Of a DNA stretch of 64,000 bases, positions 15,017 to 23,092 are shown in pieces; the first letter of the stretch is position 1; the number at the start of each line of letters is the position of its first letter. A model generated the notes under the pieces. That model ran no database searches, was not told where the DNA came from, and worked only from the letters and a program-made list of their open reading frames with translations. The translations under genes were made by a program, and so were the position numbers. This stretch comes from Planctomycetia bacterium (GTDB taxonomy: Bacteria > Planctomycetota > Planctomycetia > Pirellulales > UBA1268): the NCBI GenBank assembly GCA_026401035.1, contig JAPLNR010000033.1, forward strand, positions 1 to 64,000, given 5' to 3'.

Positions 15017-16267
15017 ATGACCCTGATTTCTGTGATCGACTGCGAGACAACTGGGTTGAACGCCGCACGGTCCGACCGCATCATCGAGATCGCAGCGGTT
15101 GTGATCGACACGAGCGGAACGGTCGCGCGAGAGTTTGTGACCCTCGTCAACCCAGGCCGCGATGTAGGCAAGACTTCGCTGCACGGCATCTCGGCAAGCG
15201 ATGTTGCCGAAGCTCCGGCGTTTCAGGACATCATCGGCCACATCGCCGAAGTGCTAGACGGTACGATCGCGCTCGCAGCCCACAACGTCGGGTTTGATTA
15301 CCGGTTTCTTCGCAGCGAGTTTGAGCGAGCCGGCACATCCGCGCCCACCGTATCGACGTTGTGCACCATGCGGTTGTCCGGGGGCGGAACTCTCCAGTGT
15401 TGCTGTCGCGATATGGGCATTGAGTTTAACCCGCATACGGCTCATTCCGCTTTGGAAGATGCGCGGGCCGCCGCGCGACTTCTGGCACGATTGTGCGAGG
15501 ATGGGATGCTCGACTTAGCGGAGATCGCCTCTCTTCAGCCGACGCGATGGCCGAGTATCACGAATGCAAAAGCTGCCCCGCTTTCCCGCAAAGGGGCCCG
15601 CGATGCCGCTGCCGCGCCGCCCGGCTACATACAGCGACTACTGGCTCACGCCGGTCCGTTTTCCGTCATCGATATCCACGAGAACGTAGCCATGGAATAT
15701 CTCGGCACACTTGAGCGAGCCCTGGAGGATCGTCACGTTGATGCGGCGGAAGGCGAGACTCTTGTAGGCCTTGCTCGAGCGTTAGGGCTGGATGGTGACG
15801 CGATCACAAGGCTCCACGGCGGATATCTGGAACGGCTTATCTCAGCAGCCTTGGACGACGGCGTCATCACCGCGAATGAACGTCGCGATATCCAGGCGGT
15901 GGGTCGACTGCTCGGTTGCGACGACGAATATGTCCGTCACGCGATTACCGCGATGGATTTGCAGAGTGCCCGACACACGCCTGCCACCGTCACGGGGAAC
16001 GGGCAGAGCCTTGCCGGGAAGCGCGTCTGCTTTACCGGCGAGTCGGTGTGTTCATACGAGGGGCAACCGATCACTCGTGAACTAGCGGCCACACTTGCAG
16101 CAAATGCGGATTTGGAAATCGCGGATTCCGTTACGAAGAAGTTGGACGTTCTCGTGGTCGCCGATCCGCACACGCAGTCCGGAAAAGCTCGCAAAGCCAA
16201 GCAGTACGGGACACGGATCATCCACGAGCCAGTGTTCTGGCAGATGCTGGGCATCAATGTGGACTGA
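15017..16267 (+). CDS. DEDDh exonuclease with TerB-like middle and C-terminal BRCT domain
   Basis: The 416-residue product begins MTLISVIDCETTGLN. D8 and E10 are the first acidic pair of DnaQ-type exonucleases, followed by AHNVGFDYRFL and the HSALEDA motif near residue 142 that completes the DEDDh site. A central helical segment (about 215-320, with a repeated DGVITANERRDIQAVGRLLG pattern) resembles TerB-like domains. The last 85 residues, from LAGKRVCFTGE, form a BRCT domain as in NAD-dependent DNA ligases and PolC-type proteins. The start at 15017 is chosen for its AAGGAG site 9 bases upstream. It lies 25 bases after the S24-helicase on the same strand, so it may share that transcript, and it converges with the PIF1-like helicase 11 bases away. 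DNA repair or defence nuclease inferred. Confidence 0.85.
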   Translation: MTLISVIDCETTGLNAARSDRIIEIAAVVIDTSGTVAREFVTLVNPGRDVGKTSLHGISASDVAEAPAFQDIIGHIAEVLDGTIALAAHNVGFDYRFLRSEFERAGTSAPTVSTLCTMRLSGGGTLQCCCRDMGIEFNPHTAHSALEDARAAARLLARLCEDGMLDLAEIASLQPTRWPSITNAKAAPLSRKGARDAAAAPPGYIQRLLAHAGPFSVIDIHENVAMEYLGTLERALEDRHVDAAEGETLVGLARALGLDGDAITRLHGGYLERLISAALDDGVITANERRDIQAVGRLLGCDDEYVRHAITAMDLQSARHTPATVTGNGQSLAGKRVCFTGESVCSYEGQPITRELAATLAANADLEIADSVTKKLDVLVVADPHTQSGKARKAKQYGTRIIHEPVFWQMLGINVD

Positions 16268-16278
16268 CTGCAGCAGCG

Positions 16279-17646
16279 TTACTCAAGAGGCGTTAGGAAG
16301 TCACGGTATCCCATCGCAGCCGGGTCGACGATGACGTCTGACTGACGAAGCGGTCTGGCCAACGTGAGGCCGTCAAGCGTCCTGCATCTGCTCAGAGCGA
16401 CGTACGTCTGTCCGTGGGCGAACGCGCGATGACGCATCTCGAAATGAGCGCGATCCAGCGTCTGGCCTTGGCTCTTATGAACCGTCATCGCCCATGCCAA
16501 ACGGATGGGCAGTTGGGTGAACGTACCGACCACATCATGCGTGATTTTTCGAATCGCAGGGTCGTACTGGTATCGAATGTTCTCCCATTGGACTGTCTCG
16601 ATGAGATGCAGTGAGCCGTCGATGTCCACCTGGACCCAGCCTGACCCGACATGAGCAACACGGCCCAGAGTGCCGTTCACCCAACGCTGCGCCAGATCGT
16701 TGCGTGCCATCATGATTTTGGCCCCCGGCTTGAGCAGCAGAAGGTCGTCGACCGGATAGAACGACTCCGGAAATATCCCCTCAATCACTGCCTCGAACTT
16801 GACGCTCGGGCCCGGAAGCTGGGCGAGCATCATCGCATTGATGTCGTTGGCCGCATTGTTCTTTCCCGTGAGTGTCACAGTGCTGTTTCGAAACACCAGA
16901 TCGTTGCGGTCATCTACTCGCTGATTCAGGTCCGCAAGATCTTCCGGCGTGACTAAGTTGTTTCGAATTCCGGTAAGGATCTCGCGAAACCGATCGTCGT
17001 GATGCCGAAAAGGTTCCCGCAACTCGACAAGAGAGAAGTGCTCGCGAGGAAACTCGCCGGTTTGGAAAAAGTACGGCCCGGGATACTCCACGCCGAAGAA
17101 CGCCGCTTCTTCCTTGCCCACGACCGGGGGAAGCTGCGCAAGGTCACCAACAAGGACCAACTGTAGCCCTCCAAAAGGACTCCCGAACTCTCGTCGTGCG
17201 CTCCGCAAAGCACGATCGACAGCGGCCATAACGTCTGATCGGACCATCGACACCTCATCGATGATGAGGGTGTCGAGATCGCGAAGCATCTGACGATTGC
17301 GAGAGTTGATAGTCTCGTGCGGTGTTACAAACCGCGGCGGAATGCTAAAAAACGAGTGGATGGTTTGGCCGCCCACGTTTACGGCGGCACACCCTGTCGG
17401 GGCAAGCACAGCGACGCAACGACCGCGGGCCCGGGACTCCTCGATAAGTCGCCTTAGTAGCGTCGACTTCCCAGTGCCGGCGTCTCCGGTTAGGAACAGC
17501 GAAACACGCTCGTCGACAACGGCAGAAATCGCCCGCTTGAACTCCGTTGTCTCGCGGTAGCCGGCGATCGACTCGGCCACGGACAAAGGCGTTGCCGCTT
17601 CGGCTGGTTCGGTAACCGGATCGGTTTCGTGTTTCTTTGGGGTCAC
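16279..17646 (-). CDS. PIF1-like ATP-dependent DNA helicase
   Basis: This 455-residue superfamily 1B helicase carries Walker A GDAGTGKS (residues 54-61), LIIDEVSMV (motif II, near 128), VLVGDLAQLPPV (motif III), and the C-terminal AWAMTVHKSQGQTLD and TYVALSRCRTLDGL blocks of PIF1/RecD2-type enzymes. It unwinds DNA 5' to 3' and is often found with nucleases in mobile and defence loci. Its start overlaps the stop of the upstream gene by four bases, so the two form an operon. It faces the exonuclease-BRCT gene tail to tail. Confidence 0.88.
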   Translation of the reverse strand: MTPKKHETDPVTEPAEAATPLSVAESIAGYRETTEFKRAISAVVDERVSLFLTGDAGTGKSTLLRRLIEESRARGRCVAVLAPTGCAAVNVGGQTIHSFFSIPPRFVTPHETINSRNRQMLRDLDTLIIDEVSMVRSDVMAAVDRALRSARREFGSPFGGLQLVLVGDLAQLPPVVGKEEAAFFGVEYPGPYFFQTGEFPREHFSLVELREPFRHHDDRFREILTGIRNNLVTPEDLADLNQRVDDRNDLVFRNSTVTLTGKNNAANDINAMMLAQLPGPSVKFEAVIEGIFPESFYPVDDLLLLKPGAKIMMARNDLAQRWVNGTLGRVAHVGSGWVQVDIDGSLHLIETVQWENIRYQYDPAIRKITHDVVGTFTQLPIRLAWAMTVHKSQGQTLDRAHFEMRHRAFAHGQTYVALSRCRTLDGLTLARPLRQSDVIVDPAAMGYRDFLTPLE

Positions 17647-18116
17647 CGCTCAAGGCTCACGAACGTCACCTCTTGCAGAACCATCCTTGCTGCATCTGTC
17701 ATGGAGCGATGAATAGCCTCAGCCCGTTCCAAGGTCTGCGGGCTGGCCTTCTTGACCGTGATGTTGTCACGCAGCTGTTTGATCAGGTGCTCCATATCGG
17801 CCAGGGCTGCATGGGCAGCATCCATGACGTTTTCCGGGCGGGAGGACGGCAACCCCATACTTTCCAAAAAGGGGTTCAGATGGTCGCGAAGAAGGTTGTA
17901 AATCGCGATTGAGCCATGCGGCTGGTCAAGCATTCCTTTTGAAGCCACGAAGCCCCAGAGCACGCCATGCTTTTCGTCGCGGCCAGTGACGCGAATGCCT
18001 TTGCCGAGAGGTTCCAGAACGACTGACCCCGGCAGTATCCTGTGCGGTCCGTGATCAGCGGGCGGTGCGCCGTCGTTGTCATCGACAAGTTGATCGAATG
18101 TGCGTTGCGAACTCAT
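17643..18116 (-). CDS. hypothetical protein co-transcribed with PIF1-like helicase (157 aa)
   Basis: I do not recognise a family. The first 60 residues are beta-rich (HRILPGSVVLEPLGKGIRV, GVLWGFVASKG). The rest is helical with a long amphipathic segment (AAHAALADMEHLIKQLRDN, then LERAEAIHRSMTDAARMVL) that may dimerise. The four-base overlap with the helicase indicates translational coupling and a shared role. Confidence 0.7.
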   Translation of the reverse strand: MSSQRTFDQLVDDNDGAPPADHGPHRILPGSVVLEPLGKGIRVTGRDEKHGVLWGFVASKGMLDQPHGSIAIYNLLRDHLNPFLESMGLPSSRPENVMDAAHAALADMEHLIKQLRDNITVKKASPQTLERAEAIHRSMTDAARMVLQEVTFVSLER

Positions 18117-18184
18117 GAAACGTCTCCGATGAAAGAAGTCGGTGGCTCCATCGCTTTGCGACAGAAACGGGCCTGCGTTGTTGA

Positions 18185-20404
18185 TTACACCTCGGCAATG
18201 CCCAGTTCCGTCAGATAGTCATAAACCCCCTCGTAGAACCCCGGGCTCCGTGTCTTGTCGCGCTTCGCCCCCGGCGGGACGAAGATCACCATCCCCTGCC
18301 GGGCCCGCGTGAGCAACACGCGGTAGGCGTTCTTCAGATACTGCCGCCGCTCGGGCTTCTTCACGTCCGTCCACTTCGCCCCGCGAAAGCTGTGGTAGCT
18401 CCAGTCGTCGCCCGACCAGCGTAAGTCGGCGTCCCACGTGACGATCGTCCAGTCGAGCTCCAGCCCCTGCACCTGAAACTCCGTCGCCGCGTCTTCGAGA
18501 TAGAGCGACGAGCGGGTGTCTTTCGCGGGGCTCAGAAACCAGTGGACCGGGTCGATGTCTACCCGAATGTCGATCGCGTGGGGCTTGAGCCGCTGGGCCG
18601 ACGAGGAGGCCACGAGCCCCGCCCGCTCCGTGCCCCGCCGCTGCTGGCGGATCCACCGCCGGGCTGCCCGCATGCTCCGGGTGAGCACGATGGGATACTG
18701 CTCGCGAAAGGCGGAGAAGAGCTCGCGGCACGACTCGGCTTCGCCGTCGAGCAGGGCTTTGACGAAGTGGGAGACGTGTTCGGCGCGGAAGGAACGCATC
18801 GAGGTGGCGAGGTGGAGGGAGGGGTTGGTGGAAAGGGTGCCAGGGGCGAAAAAGGAGCCAGCCACCATTTTCGTCGGGTCCAGCGGTGTGGATACGTCAC
18901 TCGTGAAAATGGTGGCAGGCACCGTTTTCGCTTCCGTTTTCGCTCTCGATTCCGTGAGCCGAGCGAGGGCACCGGTGGCCGCATACTCGGAGTCGGTCAG
19001 ATGCGGCGAAATGAAGACGTCCCACGCGGGAAATACGCTTCGCAGGCTCTCGAGCCACGCGCTGATCCCCGCCTCGCCCGTGTTGATCTCCTGGCCGCCG
19101 CCAACGAGACACACTACCACCGCCCAGTCGGCGTGACGGTCGAGCGCGGAAAGCAGGATGTCGGGCTCGGTCTGCGTGAACCCCGGGATGCCCTTCTTCC
19201 GCTTCATGAAGCTCGCGAGCTGCCGGGCATCCCACGCCCGCTGGGCCTCGTCAAACACCACGACGTGGTCGGCCGGCGCCGCGGGGCTGCGGAGGGTGTC
19301 GCTCCGGAAGTGATGAACGTTTTGAATGAAGGCCTGCACTTTATTGCGGCAGGTGCCTTTGCGAATCGCTGAGTCTGTGAGCCGAATCCGGTCGTATTCG
19401 TCGCGGGCCAGGGCCTCGCGGAGCACTGCCACCAGCGGGCCATTGCCCGACAGAAACACCGCGTGGGCCGTGTCGGTTTCCCGGCCATGACGCGTGGCCA
19501 CGTTCAGCCCCACGAGCGTTTTGCCTGCTCCGGGCACGCCCGTCACAAACACGATTGCCTTCCGTCCCCGGGCCTTCGCATCGGTGATGATCCGCTCGAT
19601 GCACTCGCTCGTGGCGGCGAGGTTCACGGCCCCGGCGTCGCTGCGGGTGATGTCGTGCACCGTGTGGCGGGCGTAGAGCGACCGGGCCGCCTCGATGATC
19701 GTGGGCGTGGGGGAATAGGCGCCCGTGCCCCATGAAAAGGGGACGCAGCTCTTTTCCTGGGACTCCATTGGCGTCAACGAGCCATCTGAGGAAAAGAGCT
19801 GCGTCCCCTTTTCGGTGGCTTCGATAGCCAGGCGGATCCCGCGGCCGAGCGACTCGCCACTACAGCAAAACGGCGGGCGGACGCCGTCGGCGTGGGGCGG
19901 CTTCCAGCGGCGGTCGCTGTCGCCGGCTTCCGTGGCACAGAGAATCGGGAAGATCGGTGCGGCATGGCTCGGGGCGTGGAAGTTTTTGAGGTCGAGGCCG
20001 TAGTCCCAGGCCTGTTCGATGTCGAGCCGCTCGAATTTCTTCGCGCCCACCTTGAACTCGATCGGGATCACGCACTCTGGGAGCACGAGCACCGCATCGA
20101 CCCGCCGGCCGAGCCGCGGGATGTCGAACTCGAGGTGGATCCAGGGGGAAAAGGGGACGCAGCTCTTTTCCTCGGAAAAGAGCTGCGTCCCCTTTTCCAA
20201 TCCGGCCAAGGCCGCGCGGAGCACGGGCAGCTGCAGGTGCCACGCGGAGAGCTGCTCGGGGGCGAGCGTGTAGCCCTTGGGGGCGGCGAGCGGCGCATAG
20301 GCCTCCGCGTCGCTCGCGGCGAGAAACTCGCTCACAGGTGCGGCGTAGAAGGCGGCATTGAGGCGCGGGCCGGGCTGGCCCGGGCCGACGGTCGCTGAGA
20401 ACAT
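18185..20404 (-). CDS. DUF2075 nuclease-helicase without S24 domain, carrying three in-frame repeat pairs
   Basis: This 739-residue protein has an N-terminal PD-(D/E)xK-like segment (RVDAVLVLPECVIPIEFKVG, the D then E-x-K pattern) and then a DUF2075 helicase with VTGVPGAGKT near residue 290, FDEAQR near 385, a QINTG-like GGGQEINTGEAG motif and the final LLTRARQGMVIFVPPG motif VI. Members of this Schlafen-like helicase group occur in many phage-defence contexts. Inverted repeat pairs at 20147..20199, 19734..19813 and 18848..18930 lie within the frame and add peptides such as EKGTQLFS and EKSCVPFS. The start at 20402-20404 is chosen because the longer frame runs back through the repeat at 20428 and the next promoter. 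A fragment of a second copy of its C-terminus lies at 25227..25319. Confidence 0.85.
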   Translation of the reverse strand: MFSATVGPGQPGPRLNAAFYAAPVSEFLAASDAEAYAPLAAPKGYTLAPEQLSAWHLQLPVLRAALAGLEKGTQLFSEEKSCVPFSPWIHLEFDIPRLGRRVDAVLVLPECVIPIEFKVGAKKFERLDIEQAWDYGLDLKNFHAPSHAAPIFPILCATEAGDSDRRWKPPHADGVRPPFCCSGESLGRGIRLAIEATEKGTQLFSSDGSLTPMESQEKSCVPFSWGTGAYSPTPTIIEAARSLYARHTVHDITRSDAGAVNLAATSECIERIITDAKARGRKAIVFVTGVPGAGKTLVGLNVATRHGRETDTAHAVFLSGNGPLVAVLREALARDEYDRIRLTDSAIRKGTCRNKVQAFIQNVHHFRSDTLRSPAAPADHVVVFDEAQRAWDARQLASFMKRKKGIPGFTQTEPDILLSALDRHADWAVVVCLVGGGQEINTGEAGISAWLESLRSVFPAWDVFISPHLTDSEYAATGALARLTESRAKTEAKTVPATIFTSDVSTPLDPTKMVAGSFFAPGTLSTNPSLHLATSMRSFRAEHVSHFVKALLDGEAESCRELFSAFREQYPIVLTRSMRAARRWIRQQRRGTERAGLVASSSAQRLKPHAIDIRVDIDPVHWFLSPAKDTRSSLYLEDAATEFQVQGLELDWTIVTWDADLRWSGDDWSYHSFRGAKWTDVKKPERRQYLKNAYRVLLTRARQGMVIFVPPGAKRDKTRSPGFYEGVYDYLTELGIAEV
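18848..18930. repeat. in-frame inverted repeat pair, family C-like
   Basis: AAAAAGGAGCCAGCCACCAT then TTTCG on the left, CGTGAAAATGGTGGCAGGCA then CC on the right, with a 30-base spacer. It lies inside the DUF2075 helicase. Confidence 0.75.
19734..19813. repeat. in-frame inverted repeat pair, family B
   Basis: AAAAGGGGACGCAGCTCTTT then TCC on the left, and the exact inverse ending CAGCTCTTTTCC on the other strand at 19790..19813. The spacer is about 30 bases. It lies inside the DUF2075 helicase. Confidence 0.85.
20147..20199. repeat. in-frame inverted repeat pair, family B, almost no spacer
   Basis: GAAAAGGGGACGCAGCTCTT then TTCC, and the inverse GGAAAAGAGCTGCGTCCCCT then TTTC, separated by 2-3 bases, forming a near-perfect hairpin. 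It lies inside the N-terminal part of the DUF2075 helicase. Confidence 0.85.
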
Positions 20405-20427
20405 GGCGGGCAGCCTACCAAACCGGG

Positions 20428-20444
20428 GGGACAACCTTGGTCCC
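20428..20444. repeat. copy 3 of GGGACAACCTTGGTCCC repeat
   Basis: A perfect copy in the inverse orientation, between the DUF2075 start (20404) and the promoter of the HigBA pair (20452). Confidence 0.65.
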
Positions 20445-20451
20445 GGAAGGG

Positions 20452-20479
20452 TTGACAACTGAGTGTACGTGCGTACACT
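20452..20479 (+). promoter_or_regulatory. promoter with perfect palindrome AGTGTACGTGCGTACACT
   Basis: TTGACA (20452-20457), a 16-bp spacer and TACACT (20474-20479). The 18-bp palindrome 20462..20479 fully covers the -10 box. It drives the HigBA pair. This is the best copy of the shared cassette promoter. Confidence 0.7.
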
Positions 20480-20554
20480 TTTTGGCGTCGTTCCCAAATC
20501 CGATGCTCTCCCGCCTTGCCTCGACCCGGAATAGCCTATAGGCTATAAATACTC

Positions 20555-20929
20555 ATGTGGCCGGTTGCGACAACCGATGTCTTCGATGAGTGGTTTGTGG
20601 CTCTAGGCGACGAGGAACGGGCGGAGATCGAGGCCAAGGTCAACTTGCTGGAGCTCTTCGGCCCGACACTTGGCAGGCCACATGCCGATACGCTCAACGA
20701 GTCGAGGTACCGAAACATGAAGGAGTTAAGGGCTGACACCGCCGATCACACGCTGCGGATTGCGTTTGCCTTCGACCCCTCGAGAGCGGCGATCCTTCTG
20801 GTTGGCGGAGACAAACGCGGCCGATCGCAGCGGCCGTTCTACCGGCAGTTGATTGCCAAGGCAGACATGCTCTACGCCGAACATCTCGACAAGCTGAAGA
20901 CGACGGCAAAGAAGCGCGGAGGCAAGTGA
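20555..20929 (+). CDS. HigB-type toxin (DUF891-like), complete
   Basis: This 124-residue protein starts MWPVATTDVFDEWFVALGDE, with RYRNMKELRADTADHTLRIAFAFDPSRAAILLVGGDK in the core (quoted in parts: MKELRADTADHTLRI, AFAFDPSRAAILLVGGDK) and a basic tail. The ELR...LRIAFAFDP...ILLVGGDK pattern is the DUF891/HigB-type RelE fold, a ribosome-dependent mRNA interferase. It is followed after one base by the XRE antitoxin, giving the HigBA toxin-first order. Both genes are intact, and the promoter at 20452 lies 75 bases upstream. Confidence 0.85.
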   Translation: MWPVATTDVFDEWFVALGDEERAEIEAKVNLLELFGPTLGRPHADTLNESRYRNMKELRADTADHTLRIAFAFDPSRAAILLVGGDKRGRSQRPFYRQLIAKADMLYAEHLDKLKTTAKKRGGK

Positions 20930-20930
20930 C

Positions 20931-21257
20931 GTGGCAAAATCGTTTCGGGAACTCGTGGCACGAACGGGCACCGCCAAGACGCGGCGGATCGCGGCGCGGC
21001 GCACCCGGGAACTGCTTGCGGAGATGGTGCTCAGCGAGATCCGCGAGGCTCTCGGCAAGACCCAGAGCCAGATGGCAAAGGCCGCCGGCATGAAACAGCC
21101 GAGCTGGGCCAAGCTCGAAGGCCAATCCGACATGATGATTTCGACGCTCCACAAGGTGATGAACGCCATGGGCGGCCAACTGGAAATCAACGTGCGTTTC
21201 CCACAGGGCCGAGTGCGGCTGAAGCAATTCGGTCTCCGGCCTGTCGCGGCGAAGTAA
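20931..21257 (+). CDS. XRE-family antitoxin (HigA-type)
   Basis: This 108-residue protein, starting with GTG, has the helix-turn-helix ALGKTQSQMAKAAGMKQPSW and then KLEGQSDMMISTLHKVMNAM, GGQLEINVRFP. It is the antitoxin and autorepressor of the HigB gene one base upstream. The stop codon lies 6 bases from the recoverable part of a DUF2442 gene remnant, whose N-terminal half is missing at that junction. Confidence 0.85.
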   Translation: MAKSFRELVARTGTAKTRRIAARRTRELLAEMVLSEIREALGKTQSQMAKAAGMKQPSWAKLEGQSDMMISTLHKVMNAMGGQLEINVRFPQGRVRLKQFGLRPVAAK

Positions 21258-21262
21258 ACCCA

Positions 21263-21464
21263 TCGATCTGCGCTCCACTTGCATGGTTTCCCCGGCTCAT
21301 GCACGCCACGCCCGAACAACTGACTCGCTTTCATATCGCCGGAGCGGGGTACGGAATCCACTGGCCGGAAATCGACGAAGACGTGAGTGTCGAGGGCCTG
21401 CTTCGCGGAGCTCCGGCGTCAAGGCGTTCGGCCATCAGCGCCCAAGCACGCCCGTCCCCATGAG
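21263..21464 (+). pseudogene. 5'-truncated DUF2442 gene
   Basis: The frame from 21263 reads APLAWFPRLMHATPEQ and then AGAGYGIHWPEIDEDVSVEG, LLRGAP, closely matching the C-terminal two thirds of the intact DUF2442 protein at 24952..25212. The N-terminal third is gone, replaced by the end of the HigA gene. There is no start codon in position. Confidence 0.75.
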
Positions 21465-21493
21465 CATCATCAATCGGCGGTGATTGTGCTTCG

Positions 21494-21742
21494 ATGAACA
21501 AAGCAGACCGATACACCAAACTCGTCGTGTGGTCCGATGAAGACAACTGCTTCATCGGCACCTGTCCGGAGTTGTTCTACGGTGGCTGCTACGGCGATGA
21601 TGCCAAGCAGGTGTTTGCGGAGTTGTGCGAACTTGCTGAGGAGGCAATTGAAACGCTGGAAGAAGTGGGGAAGCCGTCGCCGAAGCCACTATCGGCGGAG
21701 GATCTCGGAAAACTTCTCCCGCGAAGGGAGGCGCGGGCATGA
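21494..21742 (+). CDS. HicB-like antitoxin
   Basis: This 82-residue protein reads MNKADRYTKLVVWSDEDNCF, then IGTCPELFYGGCYGDDAKQV and an ELCELAEEAIE helix, the partial RNase-H-like fold of HicB antitoxins. The ATG at 21494 is the first after the DUF2442 remnant. Its stop overlaps the DUF2283 gene by four bases (ATGA). No HicA toxin is adjacent. Confidence 0.75.
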   Translation: MNKADRYTKLVVWSDEDNCFIGTCPELFYGGCYGDDAKQVFAELCELAEEAIETLEEVGKPSPKPLSAEDLGKLLPRREARA

Positions 21743-21951
21743 AACTCGCCTATCACGCCGATACGGACTCGCTCTACGTCGAGTTCACGGAACGCCCGGG
21801 CGTGGAGAGTACCGAGATCGCGGCCGGTGTCGTCGTCGACTTCGACGGCCAAGGCCGGGTCGTCGGGATCGATATCGACAATGCCCGCAACAAGGTTGAT
21901 CTGGACCGTGTTGTCGTCAGCGCCGTGCCTGGGTTCATCGAGGTCGCATAG
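21739..21951 (+). CDS. DUF2283 domain protein
   Basis: The 70-residue product begins MKLAYHADTDSLYVEFTERP and carries the VVVDFDGQGRVVGIDIDNA strand pair typical of DUF2283. The function of the family is unknown, but it is frequently linked to DUF4258 and other toxin-antitoxin-type genes. It is translationally coupled to the HicB-like gene upstream. Confidence 0.8.
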   Translation: MKLAYHADTDSLYVEFTERPGVESTEIAAGVVVDFDGQGRVVGIDIDNARNKVDLDRVVVSAVPGFIEVA

Positions 21952-21986
21952 TCACGTTGTACAGACAGGTCCGTAAGACACGCGTT

Positions 21987-22211
21987 ATGAAAACCGTAGA
22001 AGACATCATTGCCGCCGCCTCGTCACTCAGCCCGGCTGAGAGACTGCAGCTTGTCGAGGCGATCTGGGACTCGCTGCTCGAGTCGCCGAATACCATCCCT
22101 GCGCCCGACTGGCACCGCCAAGTATTGGATGAGCGCCGCAAGTCACCAGCGGAGATGCTCGATTGGGAGGAAGTGAAGGCCAGGCTCCGCAAGCGGGCCG
22201 GCGAAGGATAG
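21987..22211 (+). CDS. addiction-module antitoxin (TIGR02574 type), no toxin present
   Basis: The 74-residue product begins MKTVEDIIAAASSLSPAERL, then QLVEAIWDSLLES and a WEEVKARLRKRA tail, a close relative of the antitoxin at 3442..3675. ATG 21987 is chosen because the ten residues before it in the same frame lack family character. Downstream, where ParE should overlap, there is no toxin at all, only the next small gene. Orphan antitoxin. Confidence 0.75.
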   Translation: MKTVEDIIAAASSLSPAERLQLVEAIWDSLLESPNTIPAPDWHRQVLDERRKSPAEMLDWEEVKARLRKRAGEG

Positions 22212-22271
22212 GGAGGTGTTTCGCTTGAGCTCGAACCCGAGGAAAAAACGAGCCTGCCACGGGAAGCGATG

Positions 22272-22733
22272 ATGAGTAGACTCAGCGAGGTCCGAAAGGC
22301 TCGCAACGCGATGTCAGCCGCCGTGGGGCACGATGTTCGCAAACTCATCGCCCAGCTGAACGCAGGGCGGGCGGAGTGGCAACTACCGACGATTCCACGG
22401 TCGATGGACTGTCCGATCATCGAGTGGCACTTTCAGCTGCCCAACGGCGCTGAGTGCAAGGTAGTCCGGCGCCTGTTGACGAAAGCCATGACACGCATTC
22501 ATCCAAGCGATTTTCTCGACCTGATCCCCGCGATGCTCCAGGCCCCGCATCGTTCGATGCACTGCACGTATGACGAACCCGCGGACGTGATGTACGTCAA
22601 CTTCGAGCCGGGCGCCGAGGCAACCGATAGCGAGCTCGGGACCGATGACATCATCGTGCGCTACCGGCATGACGAGGTGATCGGCCTGACCATCTTCCAC
22701 GCCAGCCGCCGCGCCCGCGTGAACCGCGACTAG
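22272..22733 (+). CDS. hypothetical protein with DUF2283-like C-terminus (153 aa)
   Basis: The last 60 residues (TYDEPADVMYVNFEPGAEAT, then IIVRYRHDEVIGLTIFHASR) match the DUF2283 pattern. The first 90 residues are helical with a central WHFQLPNGAECKVVRRLL strand and have no family I recognise. It may be a natural two-domain protein or a fusion formed during cassette shuffling. Two adjacent ATG codons (22269 and 22272) are possible starts, and an upstream in-frame stretch rich in Glu could extend it. Confidence 0.55.
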   Translation: MSRLSEVRKARNAMSAAVGHDVRKLIAQLNAGRAEWQLPTIPRSMDCPIIEWHFQLPNGAECKVVRRLLTKAMTRIHPSDFLDLIPAMLQAPHRSMHCTYDEPADVMYVNFEPGAEATDSELGTDDIIVRYRHDEVIGLTIFHASRRARVNRD

Positions 22734-22754
22734 TAATTCCCTTCAGATCGAAAC

Positions 22755-22985
22755 ATGAGCGGCTTGTCGCCTGAAAACGAACAGTTCCTCGTCCGGGCCG
22801 TCTCAACCGGCCTGTATCACGATCGAACCGAAGCCCTTGACGACGCGGTCAGCCTGCTGCGGCGTCGCGAAAAGCTGATCGAGGACGTGAACCACGGCAT
22901 CGATCAGATCAGTCGTGGCGAAACCGTGCCATTCGATCTCGGCGAGATGAAAGCAGCGCTCCAGCGTCATCTTCAGGCCCGGTAG
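22755..22985 (+). CDS. ParD-like antitoxin, no toxin present
   Basis: This 76-residue protein begins MSGLSPENEQFLVRAVSTGL, then YHDRTEALDDAVSLLRRREK and DQISRGETVPFD, the ribbon-helix-helix plus linker pattern of ParD/CopG antitoxins. After its stop there is only a 37-base gap to the repeat at 23022 and then the comM leader, so the expected ParE gene is missing. Orphan antitoxin. Confidence 0.7.
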   Translation: MSGLSPENEQFLVRAVSTGLYHDRTEALDDAVSLLRRREKLIEDVNHGIDQISRGETVPFDLGEMKAALQRHLQAR

Positions 22986-23021
22986 CGACGGGCACTCATG
23001 CCGCGCAGCCTGCCAAGCGAG

Positions 23022-23038
23022 GGGACAACCTTGGTCCC
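23022..23038. repeat. copy 4 of GGGACAACCTTGGTCCC repeat
   Basis: A perfect copy. Its left flank (GCAGCCTGCCAA) resembles that of the copy at 20428 (GCAGCCTACCAA), so the repeat unit is longer than 17 bp. Confidence 0.65.
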
Positions 23039-23092
23039 TCTGCCGTCGGAAATCCGTTGCAACGTTCCGAATCGCCCATAGACTACCCCACG

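Noticed and set aside
12041..20199. Repeat blocks read as introns or inteins
   Set aside because: They are 24-97 bases long, palindromic and also occur between genes. They lack intein motifs and splice-site structure. In-frame repeat insertion explains them.
22217..22271. GTG-started 18-codon frame as a toxin stub after the antitoxin at 21987
   Set aside because: Its sequence (FRLSSNPRKKRACHGKR) has no toxin-like pattern and may be a shadow of an upstream extension of the next gene.
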